Assembly: GCA_022787145.1 (NCBI GenBank)
Contig: JALFVM010000050.1
Span: 65,161-107,591, forward strand
Reading direction: 5' to 3'
From: Lachnospiraceae bacterium
GTDB lineage: Bacteria > Bacillota > Clostridia > Lachnospirales > Lachnospiraceae
Length of the DNA: 42,431 nucleotides
The position numbers and the translations under genes are program-made. This document shows positions 31,236-38,724 of this stretch, piece after piece. The stretch's first letter is position 1. Every line of letters starts with the position of its first letter. The notes under the pieces were generated by a model. The model saw only the letters and a list, made by a program, of their open reading frames with translations, was not told where the DNA came from and did not search any database.

Positions 31236-34200
31236 ACTTTTGTCCCTTTTCTATGGAAAATAAACGTTCCACATATTTTTCCTGAAGCTGATATTCCTGT
31301 ATTTTTTTTCTTGCAACTTTATTTTTTTTCTGTAAGCGCGCCGAAATAATCTGGTTAATCATATGGTATCGTGTCTGGTTTTGTCCTTGCGATACTTCCG
31401 CTGTGACTGTCTCCTCCTGTGTCACACTGCTCGCTCCATTTTCCTCGACCGAGAAATAATAATGCAGCTTCTCTCCATAAAAGAGCGTAAATGTTTTATT
31501 AAAATAGCCCTGATAAAGATTGTGAAGCGGCTCACTTTGATATTCCAGTTCCGTTCCAAGCCCTGTGTCCAACGCGTAATTCAAAATCACTCTTGCATCC
31601 GGGGCGCCATGATACTCTACAATTGCCTTGTCATCCAGCTGATATACGGTAAGCATGTCCGCAGGGAATTGTTTAAAAAACGCAAATCGAAGACCATGCT
31701 TTGCACACTCTTCCAGAATCTGCCGGATCTGGCTTTCCTGTAAAGGACTCCATTCCTTTCTTTCTGCATAAGCCTTCAGAAGCGCCACTTTGCAGATCAT
31801 GCCAAGCCTCCAGCCTCTTGCGTAAGCCTCTTCCAGACAACGCTGCACATAATCGTTCATGGGTTTCTCATGCACGAAATATTCATACGAAAGGAACGTA
31901 AGATAAGAGAGCATGACAATCTCCTGTCCTCTCTGTTTTACATAACTTTCCAGTACCTTGCTGCCTTCACTGGAAACATCCTCCACAAAAATTAACTGTG
32001 CCAGAATCTTTTCCTCAAGCCGGTACGTATCAAGCTGAAATCCTTTCGCACTCTCCCACAGCTTTATCATAAAGTCCACAGGTCCTACATAATAGAGCAT
32101 GAGATAATGAAGAATTGTTTCGTCATAAATACCATTCTCAAAGACCTCCGCCGCAAGTGACAACAGTTCATCATCTTCCTCAAACTCTTCTCTTAAAATC
32201 GTACGGCTGCACAGTTTGACCAGTGCCTGAACTTCCACACCTTCACTTCCGAACTCACCTAAAACCTCATATGCTTCCTTCAGCATTCCGCGCTCAATCA
32301 AAAGTTCCATCAGCTGCTTCTTGTCCACACTTGCAAATTCCATGTAGTTCAAACTTCGAAGATACTCATCAATCTCTTCTCCACGTGCATGATCCACATA
32401 ATATACAAGAAGTCTTCTGCGAATTTCTTTTCGGAATTTTTCTGTAAAAACATCGCACTCAATCAGTTTCTGATGTGCCTCTAAGTTGTGAAGCGATACT
32501 TTCTTTCCGCTGTTTCTGTCACAGCACTGATACAGGAGAAATCCCGCATTCTGTAATCCGGCGCTCTGGCATCGCTCAATGACTTCTTCATCAAACAGTT
32601 TTCTCAGATTATAGTCAACGGTTGCCACATATCTTTGTTTCAGAGCGTCCTCAAATATAATCACTGCATCCTCGGTATAAATCTTTGGATATGCCACTCC
32701 CTTAATGCATGGATAAACTTCTTCCTCTTTCATCTGTGCATGGCAGACAATCACATTTCGAACCTTTGGATCATCACAGTAGAGACGTTTTGTAAATACC
32801 ACCTCACTTAATGCTTCAAAGACTTCCCTCTCGTTTGCAGACGCGGCAAGTTCCTGATACAGTACTGCATAATCCTCATTCATCGCCCCATCTTTTAATT
32901 TGCGGACAGCAAAATCATAAATAATGGATTGATAGCTCTCATAAGTCTCCAGATCCTTCTCCTTGTGACGAACGACATTTGCATAAACAAATGCTTTTTT
33001 GCTGTCATTGAGAGAATTGTTGTATACAAAGTACCGGCGCACGGTCTTCGGCAGCATTTTCTGATAGCGCTCGTCGATAGCTTCCACATAGCACTCATAC
33101 AGCCTTGTCAGATGAATATTCTGTTCTACTGCACGCTCAAACCACGGAAAGTATTTTTCCTGTCCGGGATCATCCTTCATAATTGTTTTGCAGACAGCTT
33201 CTAGTGTATCTTTAGAAGGATACTGCATATATGCCATCGACAGTGTCTCATACAGACTCCGTGAAAATGTTTTTTCATAACCGGAAAGATATGCAATCCT
33301 CATGCATATTTCCTCCGTCAAAAGCTCGTGTTTGCCTGCAAACAGCATCACCTGTGTCCAGAAGGAATTCATACGATCCATCAGATTGATATCTTTTTCC
33401 AGCACCAGATTGTATGCCTGCAAATATAAAAGCGGACTTCTGCATCCAAGCTTATACTGATGCACAAGGGCATCTGCACACCGTTCCGGAGACATTTTAT
33501 ACTCCTCATCCAGTTCCATCAGCAGATAAAGCAGCAAATAGCTTCGCTGTTTCCGGCGATAAATCTGGGTGAGATGATCCACGACTCTCCAGCGCTCCGG
33601 CAAAAGCCCTGCCTCATACCCTACATATAGACATGCTCCCGCCAGCTCCATGTCTTTCCTCATAAACAGTTTGTCAACATCGTATTTTATCAGAATTTCC
33701 GAAGCCTTTTCCTTCTGGTCATCCATACAATACACATGAGCCTGATAAATCTGATAAAGCGGATAATCACATCCGGATTCCTCCAGCTCCTGCAAGATCT
33801 GCTCTGTCTGCTCCACCCATGTCTTAACCTCTACCTGATGAAGCTGAAAGCTCATGTAATCCTGAAACAATTCTGCCCGTTTTTTCTTCTCAAAAGTACT
33901 CATTCGCACTGCCAGAGAATTGTTTTTGGAGACAGTAATCTTGTATTCCAGCGTGTCGTACGGACTTTTGATGAAAATACTTCCGAATTTTCTTCCCTTA
34001 CCAAGCTTTTCTCCCAGAATCAGAAACTCCAACTGATATACACTTCCGATAAAGTCGTTTTCCGAGATCGTTTTTTTCTGCACCTCGATAAAATCGCCTT
34101 TTGTCTCTACCTCAATTTGAAAATGACCCCATCCATTGCGCAAAATAGTCATCGTTTCCTTGATTGATTCTGTCACGCCATAAAAGTCCTGGCTTTCCTC

Positions 34201-34788
34201 TTTCAAAGAAAGCGTCACCGGTTTCTTCTGTCCCGAAGCGATCAGAAACTCCTCCAGATGCTGGTATGTCACAGGGTTCTGATTCATTCCCCGATACAGA
34301 GCACGAATTTTTCTGTTTTCTTTTTTCAACAAAAAAGCAAATCTGGGATTTGTAAACAGACGAAAGGCTTCCCGATAATTATGCCTTGCGAGATTTACAA
34401 ATGAATCCAGATTTGTAACCTCTCCTGAAGATGTATGCATCTGCTCCTTTTCTGCCTCGATCACAAAGGGAATCTTGTACTCACCGACACTGGTAATCAG
34501 ATTCAATGTACCTTCACAGGATTCTCCCGGCTGCATTCCAACTGCATCAATTCCATATGAAAGTGAAATCGCCGTACCCGAAAACGTCTCTACTGCAGGT
34601 ACAAATCTTCTGCTGGAAGCACTTATATAACCTTTGATCTTTGTTTCGTCTTCTGCCCCGAAATACAGTTCTCCCTGAACCTTCTCTCCCGGTTCTAACC
34701 GGACATGGATTTTCTCCTGAGAAAAGATCAGTTTCGGCAGTCTGTACTTAAAATTTCCGTTTCTCAGCTGTTCCATTTTTCTCTTCAC
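31228..34788 (-). CDS. Giant helical-solenoid protein (DUF5717 type), first gene of the cassette
   Basis: The 1186-residue protein has no signal peptide and no membrane segment. The N-terminus holds two beta-sandwich-like domains (about 10-120 and 190-300). Residues about 300-1050 are a long alpha-helical repeat region of TPR type. A beta-rich C-terminal domain (about 1055-1125, with EYHGAPDARVILNYALDTG and FTLFYGEKLHYYFS) ends in a basic helix. No catalytic motif is visible. It resembles the DUF5717 family of Clostridia (from memory). The GTG start at 34788 follows AGGTGA; an ATG at 34776 is possible. It is transcribed from 34827-34855. A cytosolic scaffold for the Hsp70-like partner is my inference. 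Confidence 0.78.
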   Translation of the reverse strand: MKRKMEQLRNGNFKYRLPKLIFSQEKIHVRLEPGEKVQGELYFGAEDETKIKGYISASSRRFVPAVETFSGTAISLSYGIDAVGMQPGESCEGTLNLITSVGEYKIPFVIEAEKEQMHTSSGEVTNLDSFVNLARHNYREAFRLFTNPRFAFLLKKENRKIRALYRGMNQNPVTYQHLEEFLIASGQKKPVTLSLKEESQDFYGVTESIKETMTILRNGWGHFQIEVETKGDFIEVQKKTISENDFIGSVYQLEFLILGEKLGKGRKFGSIFIKSPYDTLEYKITVSKNNSLAVRMSTFEKKKRAELFQDYMSFQLHQVEVKTWVEQTEQILQELEESGCDYPLYQIYQAHVYCMDDQKEKASEILIKYDVDKLFMRKDMELAGACLYVGYEAGLLPERWRVVDHLTQIYRRKQRSYLLLYLLMELDEEYKMSPERCADALVHQYKLGCRSPLLYLQAYNLVLEKDINLMDRMNSFWTQVMLFAGKHELLTEEICMRIAYLSGYEKTFSRSLYETLSMAYMQYPSKDTLEAVCKTIMKDDPGQEKYFPWFERAVEQNIHLTRLYECYVEAIDERYQKMLPKTVRRYFVYNNSLNDSKKAFVYANVVRHKEKDLETYESYQSIIYDFAVRKLKDGAMNEDYAVLYQELAASANEREVFEALSEVVFTKRLYCDDPKVRNVIVCHAQMKEEEVYPCIKGVAYPKIYTEDAVIIFEDALKQRYVATVDYNLRKLFDEEVIERCQSAGLQNAGFLLYQCCDRNSGKKVSLHNLEAHQKLIECDVFTEKFRKEIRRRLLVYYVDHARGEEIDEYLRSLNYMEFASVDKKQLMELLIERGMLKEAYEVLGEFGSEGVEVQALVKLCSRTILREEFEEDDELLSLAAEVFENGIYDETILHYLMLYYVGPVDFMIKLWESAKGFQLDTYRLEEKILAQLIFVEDVSSEGSKVLESYVKQRGQEIVMLSYLTFLSYEYFVHEKPMNDYVQRCLEEAYARGWRLGMICKVALLKAYAERKEWSPLQESQIRQILEECAKHGLRFAFFKQFPADMLTVYQLDDKAIVEYHGAPDARVILNYALDTGLGTELEYQSEPLHNLYQGYFNKTFTLFYGEKLHYYFSVEENGASSVTQEETVTAEVSQGQNQTRYHMINQIISARLQKKNKVARKKIQEYQLQEKYVERLFSIEKGQKYE

Positions 34789-34804
34789 TGTGTCACCTAT
34801 ATCC

Positions 34805-34834
34805 TTGACTAATTTGTATAAATTTAATTATAAT
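34805..34834 (+). promoter_or_regulatory. Sigma-A promoter of the aminotransferase gene
   Basis: TTGACT (34805-34810) and TATAAT (34829-34834) have 18-base spacing, with a leader of about 105 bases to the ATG at 34947. Its -10 overlaps that of the divergent promoter. Confidence 0.7.
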
Positions 34835-34855
34835 GAATTATACGTATCTGTGCAA
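34827..34855 (-). promoter_or_regulatory. Sigma-A promoter of the solenoid/Hsp70-like/TPR operon
   Basis: On the minus strand TTGCAC (34855-34850) and TATAAT (34832-34827) are 17 bases apart, about 40 bases before the GTG start. The -10 shares the palindrome ATTATAAT (34827-34834) with the opposite promoter. Confidence 0.7.
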
Positions 34856-34872
34856 CAAGCTCACAGATACGT
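34842..34872. promoter_or_regulatory. 11-bp inverted repeat at the divergent promoter, possible operator or 5' hairpin
   Basis: ACGTATCTGTG and CACAGATACGT are perfect inverted repeats with a 9-base centre. The repeat covers the -35 of the minus promoter and the first bases of the plus transcript, so it could be a repressor site or a 5'-end hairpin of the aminotransferase mRNA. Confidence 0.55.
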
Positions 34873-34946
34873 CCTACTGAATACTTACGATTATACACTA
34901 CAAACAAATTTAACGCAAGTTTACACGGAACTTAAGGAGGAACAAC

Positions 34947-36044
34947 ATGCTTACTCACAAAGATCATTTTCACGGAAGCGATTTGGAAAAAATAGAAAAA
35001 GTATTTGGAATCAAAAAAGAAGATATCGTCAGCTACAGTGCCAATGTCAACCCACTTGGCATCTCTCACAAGCTGCGCGAAGTACTCTCTCAGCATCTCG
35101 ATGCCATCACCCGCTATCCGGACCGAGAATACACAAAGCTTCGCCAGTGCATCGCTGACTATACCGGCGCACAGATGGAAAACATTATCATGGGCAACGG
35201 CTCTACGGAACTGATTTCCCTGTTCATCCAGACGAATCATCCCAAAAAGGCCATGATTCTCGGTCCAACTTATTCGGAATATGAGCGCGACATCAATCTC
35301 GGCGGCGGAACCTGTATCTATTTTCCCCTGAAAGAAGAAAATAGCTTCCAGATGGACGTAAATGCACTCTGCCATCAGCTCGACGACAACCTGGATCTTC
35401 TCGTTTTATGCAACCCGAACAATCCGACTTCCTCTGCCATTACACGCAGAGAAATGCGCCGCATTCTGGATGCCTGCATGGAACATGGCATCTTTGTGAT
35501 GGTCGACGAAACGTATGTGGAATTTGCGCCAGACGAAAAGAACGTCACCAGCGTCAGCCTGACCAATTATTATTCCAACCTGATTATTCTTCGCGGAACG
35601 TCTAAATTCTTTGCCTCTCCGGGACTCCGTCTCGGCTATGCCATCACCGGAAATCGCGACGTTGCCAAGGAAATCAACACACGAAAAGACCCCTGGACCA
35701 TCAATTCTCTGGCCGAGATTGCCGGACAGATTATGTTCCAGGACGAAGATTACATCCGCGAAACGAAACAGCTGATTACCAGCGAACGCGCAAGGATGTA
35801 TCAGGAGCTTTCCTCCTGGGATACCGTCCGGGTATACGAGCCACAGGCAAACTTTATCCTGGTTAAAATCCTCAAGGAAGGCGTGGACGCAGAAATGCTG
35901 TTTGAGCACTGCATCCGCAAGGGAATGATGATCCGCAACTGCTCTACCTTCCCGTTCCTGGATTCACAGTTTATCCGCTTCTGTATCATGAGTCCTGAGG
36001 ACAATGACAGGCTGATGGAGGCATTCCGGGAACTGCTGGGATAA
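34947..36044 (+). CDS. PLP-dependent class I/II aminotransferase, HisC/CobD-like
   Basis: The 365-residue enzyme resembles histidinol-phosphate aminotransferase and threonine-phosphate decarboxylase. SANVNPLG near residue 31, GNGSTELI, CNPNNPTS, the VDETYVEF aspartate and the PLP lysine in GTSKFFASPGLRLGYA are all present. The N-terminal FHGSD resembles CobD. No histidine or cobalamin genes are in the window, so the substrate stays open. The ATG at 34947 follows AAGGAGG. Two 60-base samples of the gene are 53-55% GC against 42-48% in samples of neighbouring genes, with many C-ending codons, which hints at a different origin. It ends at a strong terminator. Confidence 0.87.
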   Translation: MLTHKDHFHGSDLEKIEKVFGIKKEDIVSYSANVNPLGISHKLREVLSQHLDAITRYPDREYTKLRQCIADYTGAQMENIIMGNGSTELISLFIQTNHPKKAMILGPTYSEYERDINLGGGTCIYFPLKEENSFQMDVNALCHQLDDNLDLLVLCNPNNPTSSAITRREMRRILDACMEHGIFVMVDETYVEFAPDEKNVTSVSLTNYYSNLIILRGTSKFFASPGLRLGYAITGNRDVAKEINTRKDPWTINSLAEIAGQIMFQDEDYIRETKQLITSERARMYQELSSWDTVRVYEPQANFILVKILKEGVDAEMLFEHCIRKGMMIRNCSTFPFLDSQFIRFCIMSPEDNDRLMEAFRELLG

Positions 36045-36056
36045 TTTTTAATACAC

Positions 36057-36106
36057 AAAAAAGAGAGTAAACAAGAACTTTATTCGTTCTGTCTGCTCTC
36101 TTTTTT
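36057..36106. terminator. Bidirectional terminator between the aminotransferase and YbjQ-like genes
   Basis: AAAAAAGAGAG and CTCTCTTTTTT form a perfect 11-bp stem with an inner AGAAC/GTTCT stem. A and T runs on both sides suit both convergent genes. Confidence 0.85.
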
Positions 36107-36110
36107 CATC

Positions 36111-36428
36111 TTATTCATCGATAAACTTTACAGCTGTTCCATAGGCAAGAATTTCTGCTGCTCCCTGTGTAATAGAATTAGACGCGTAACGCATACAGAT
36201 AATCGCATCTGCTCCCATTTGCTCTGCATTCTGAATCATCCGCTCTTCTGCAAGATTTCTCGCTTTTGTCATCATCTCATTGTAGGAGGTCAGTTCTCCT
36301 CCCACCAGAGTCTTGAATCCTGCCATAATGTCTTTACCGAGATGAACGGTTTGTACCGTGTTTCCCTGTGCAATGCCCAGTTCCTGATATTTACGTCCGC
36401 TGATTGTATCGCTTGTTATGATTAACAT
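36111..36428 (-). CDS. YbjQ/UPF0145 family protein
   Basis: The 105-residue protein matches the small YbjQ-like family (heavy-metal-binding annotation by similarity, function not shown). Visible are ISGRKYQELGI, the GGELTSYNEMM turn, MIQNAEQMGADAII and the C-terminal AEILAYGTAVKF. The frame is open to 36467, but the ATG at 36428 follows AAGGAGG and gives the usual family start. It is a single-gene unit with its own promoter and the shared terminator. Confidence 0.9.
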   Translation of the reverse strand: MLIITSDTISGRKYQELGIAQGNTVQTVHLGKDIMAGFKTLVGGELTSYNEMMTKARNLAEERMIQNAEQMGADAIICMRYASNSITQGAAEILAYGTAVKFIDE

Positions 36429-36466
36429 AGACTGATCCTCCTTAATTGTATTATTGATATAGTACA

Positions 36467-36495
36467 ATCATACACCAGTATCAAGGTGTTGTCAA
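36467..36495 (-). promoter_or_regulatory. Sigma-A promoter of the YbjQ-like gene
   Basis: On the minus strand TTGACA (36495-36490) and TATGAT (36472-36467) are 17 bases apart. A second weaker pair overlaps it slightly downstream (TTGATA and TATATC). Confidence 0.7.
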
Positions 36496-36557
36496 TGTAA
36501 ATTTCATCATTCTATCGATTACAGTCACACTCCACGATACAATATATTTCATACCAG

Positions 36558-36593
36558 ATTTGAAATTTTATCAACATTTGAAATTTTGTCAAT
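36558..36593. repeat. Tandem 18-bp direct repeat at the end of the sulfatase gene
   Basis: ATTTGAAATTTTATCAAC and ATTTGAAATTTTGTCAAT are adjacent copies with 16 of 18 positions identical. The second copy contains the stop codon of the LTA-synthase-like gene. On the minus strand the pair also creates TTGACA, 16 bases, TAAAAT, a possible extra promoter toward the YbjQ-like gene. Confidence 0.6.
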
Positions 36594-38664
36594 CATTCTC
36601 ACCAGACAAATAGAAGAAATCCTGCACTCTGTTTTTCGAATCCATCAGATTGTTATATTGAAGTACTGCATATTCCTGAAGCAGCTGATAATATGGCGAG
36701 GTCGTATCATCCAGATTGTAGAATTTCCCATCATTTCCATAATATCCCAACCCTGTAAGCACAGGAACCTGTTCACGAACCTTCTGCAAAAACTTCTGAT
36801 ATCCCGTCAGTTCTCCTCCAATCGTCTCCATGAGAATGGTCTGCATATAATTCATGCTTGTCTTCTCAATTTTCTGATAAGGAAGGTCATAATTGGCACA
36901 GATGACAAATGGCACTGCGTAGCGCTGCATCATCCTGTCTTCTTGTTTGCCAGAAGATTTTGCTGTAATTTTTTTGAGGAATGCACGTGATACATTCGGC
37001 TGGTGATCTCCCATCATCAAAAGCACGGTCGGTTCATCCACCTTCTGGAAATATTCATATAGTTTTTGAAATGCCTGATCAGAGCGTTTCACAAGACTCA
37101 GATATTGTTCCACATCCGGTGCATCGACATTCATATTTTCCAGTTGGATTTCTTCTGGAAAATTATCATATTTTTTGTCAAACGGACTGTGATTCTGCAC
37201 GGTGATGGTATAACACAGATAAGGTTCATCCGATGTTTCTCTGAATTTTTCATAGTTGTAAATCACATTTTCATTCACACATTCATCAGAAGGATAAGCC
37301 CTCAAAAGTGTCAGCTCCGTCTGGCTGTTTCCTTTATGATAAAAATGATCAAATCCCAGCAGCGGATATACTACATTTCGGTGATAATTTTCCTCTGTCC
37401 AAAGATGAATCGCATCATTTCCAATGTATCCTTGCTCTTTCATGGAAGTCACAAGAGAAGGCAATTCTGATTTTACATACAGCTGGAAAGCAACCGACTG
37501 TGACGGAAGAAATGCAAGCGAATTATTTGTCAGAAATTCAAATTCCGTATTTGCAGTCTGACCGCCTAGAATGGAAGCATAAGTCGTTCCTGTCACACAG
37601 TTTTTTGCCTTCTGGAGACTGTGCACAAAAGGCATATAATCTTCATTTGTCTCAAAATCTCCAAGTACCTTCAAATCAGAAAATGATTCGTTGATCACAA
37701 CAATCACGTTCGGCCGCTGTTTCTTTTTGTCTACCGGATCCGAAGAATAGTTCTTCGCAATTTCACCGGCTGTTTTTACACTGTAATTCTCAGGCTTTTC
37801 CGGAGAAGCAATTGCAATACTCCGTGCAAAAACCACCATATTTCCATATTTTCTGTAACTGTCCATCGGACGGAACATTCGAAGGGATACCCCATGCTCC
37901 CGCAGAAAATCTGAGCATACAAACTGACTGGTAAATAAACAGAAGCCAGCCACCATCAGCACAGTTGCCCCGATTCGGATTGCTCCTCTTTTGACCAGTT
38001 TTGTCTCTTTCATCCTGCTTCCTGCCAAAAGAAATGCAAACATTGCCAGAAGCGGGAGATACAAATGATAATCAAACTTCAATGTATAGTTTCCAGCCAC
38101 ACTGACAGCCGTCATAATGGTTGTAAAATCAGAAGCCATCATCGGAATGCTTCGGAACTGATAAACAAAAGAATTAGAAACTGCAAAAATTACACAGGCG
38201 ACCATACACAACGAGGGTCCCCATTTCAAACTGTTTGTCAGTACCGTCAAAAGAAGCTCCACCATCACGATAATCAACAGATTATACAAAATGATTTCAT
38301 TTGTCAGATATGCTCTGTCAAAATAGCTTTGAATCGCAATCTCCATCAAGAGAAAAGCATAGCAGGGGGCACTCAAAGCATACAACACACTGAGAACTCT
38401 GTTTGCCCGTTTTCCAAAATCCATATTCCAGAAAATAAAAACAACGCAGACAAGTGCCAGAACCAGCAGAATTCCTGCTTTCATCATACCTGTCCTGTTC
38501 CATTCTCCCTGCCCAGGTAAAATATCTCTGTTCAACAGCAAATATGCCAGAAATACAAATAAAATAATTAGTTTCAAACGTGTTGCCGCCTTTGTGGCAA
38601 TCACTCGCAGTTCCTGCTTTTTGGACGAGCTCTGCTTGTTTTTTCCTACTGTTTTTTTCTCCAT
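36589..38664 (-). CDS. LTA synthase-like sulfatase-domain membrane protein
   Basis: The 691-residue protein has a basic start, about five to seven membrane helices within residues 27-250 and an extracellular sulfatase-type domain from about 310. Motifs include NVIVVINESFSD (first metal ligand), the candidate nucleophile threonine in GGQTANTEFEFL, and MMGDHQPN. LTA synthase family enzymes transfer glycerol phosphate from phosphatidylglycerol onto lipoteichoic acid or glycolipids; the exact polymer here is unknown. The ATG at 38664 has only a modest ribosome site (AAAGGA at 14 bases). It lies 60 bases after fbp with no clear terminator, so it may be cotranscribed with polC-fbp. Confidence 0.9.
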   Translation of the reverse strand: MEKKTVGKNKQSSSKKQELRVIATKAATRLKLIILFVFLAYLLLNRDILPGQGEWNRTGMMKAGILLVLALVCVVFIFWNMDFGKRANRVLSVLYALSAPCYAFLLMEIAIQSYFDRAYLTNEIILYNLLIIVMVELLLTVLTNSLKWGPSLCMVACVIFAVSNSFVYQFRSIPMMASDFTTIMTAVSVAGNYTLKFDYHLYLPLLAMFAFLLAGSRMKETKLVKRGAIRIGATVLMVAGFCLFTSQFVCSDFLREHGVSLRMFRPMDSYRKYGNMVVFARSIAIASPEKPENYSVKTAGEIAKNYSSDPVDKKKQRPNVIVVINESFSDLKVLGDFETNEDYMPFVHSLQKAKNCVTGTTYASILGGQTANTEFEFLTNNSLAFLPSQSVAFQLYVKSELPSLVTSMKEQGYIGNDAIHLWTEENYHRNVVYPLLGFDHFYHKGNSQTELTLLRAYPSDECVNENVIYNYEKFRETSDEPYLCYTITVQNHSPFDKKYDNFPEEIQLENMNVDAPDVEQYLSLVKRSDQAFQKLYEYFQKVDEPTVLLMMGDHQPNVSRAFLKKITAKSSGKQEDRMMQRYAVPFVICANYDLPYQKIEKTSMNYMQTILMETIGGELTGYQKFLQKVREQVPVLTGLGYYGNDGKFYNLDDTTSPYYQLLQEYAVLQYNNLMDSKNRVQDFFYLSGEND

Positions 38665-38724
38665 CGTCTTTCTTTTGTCCTTTGTTTTAAGCTTTTCTTA
38701 TGTCTGTTTGCCATCCCGCGGATG

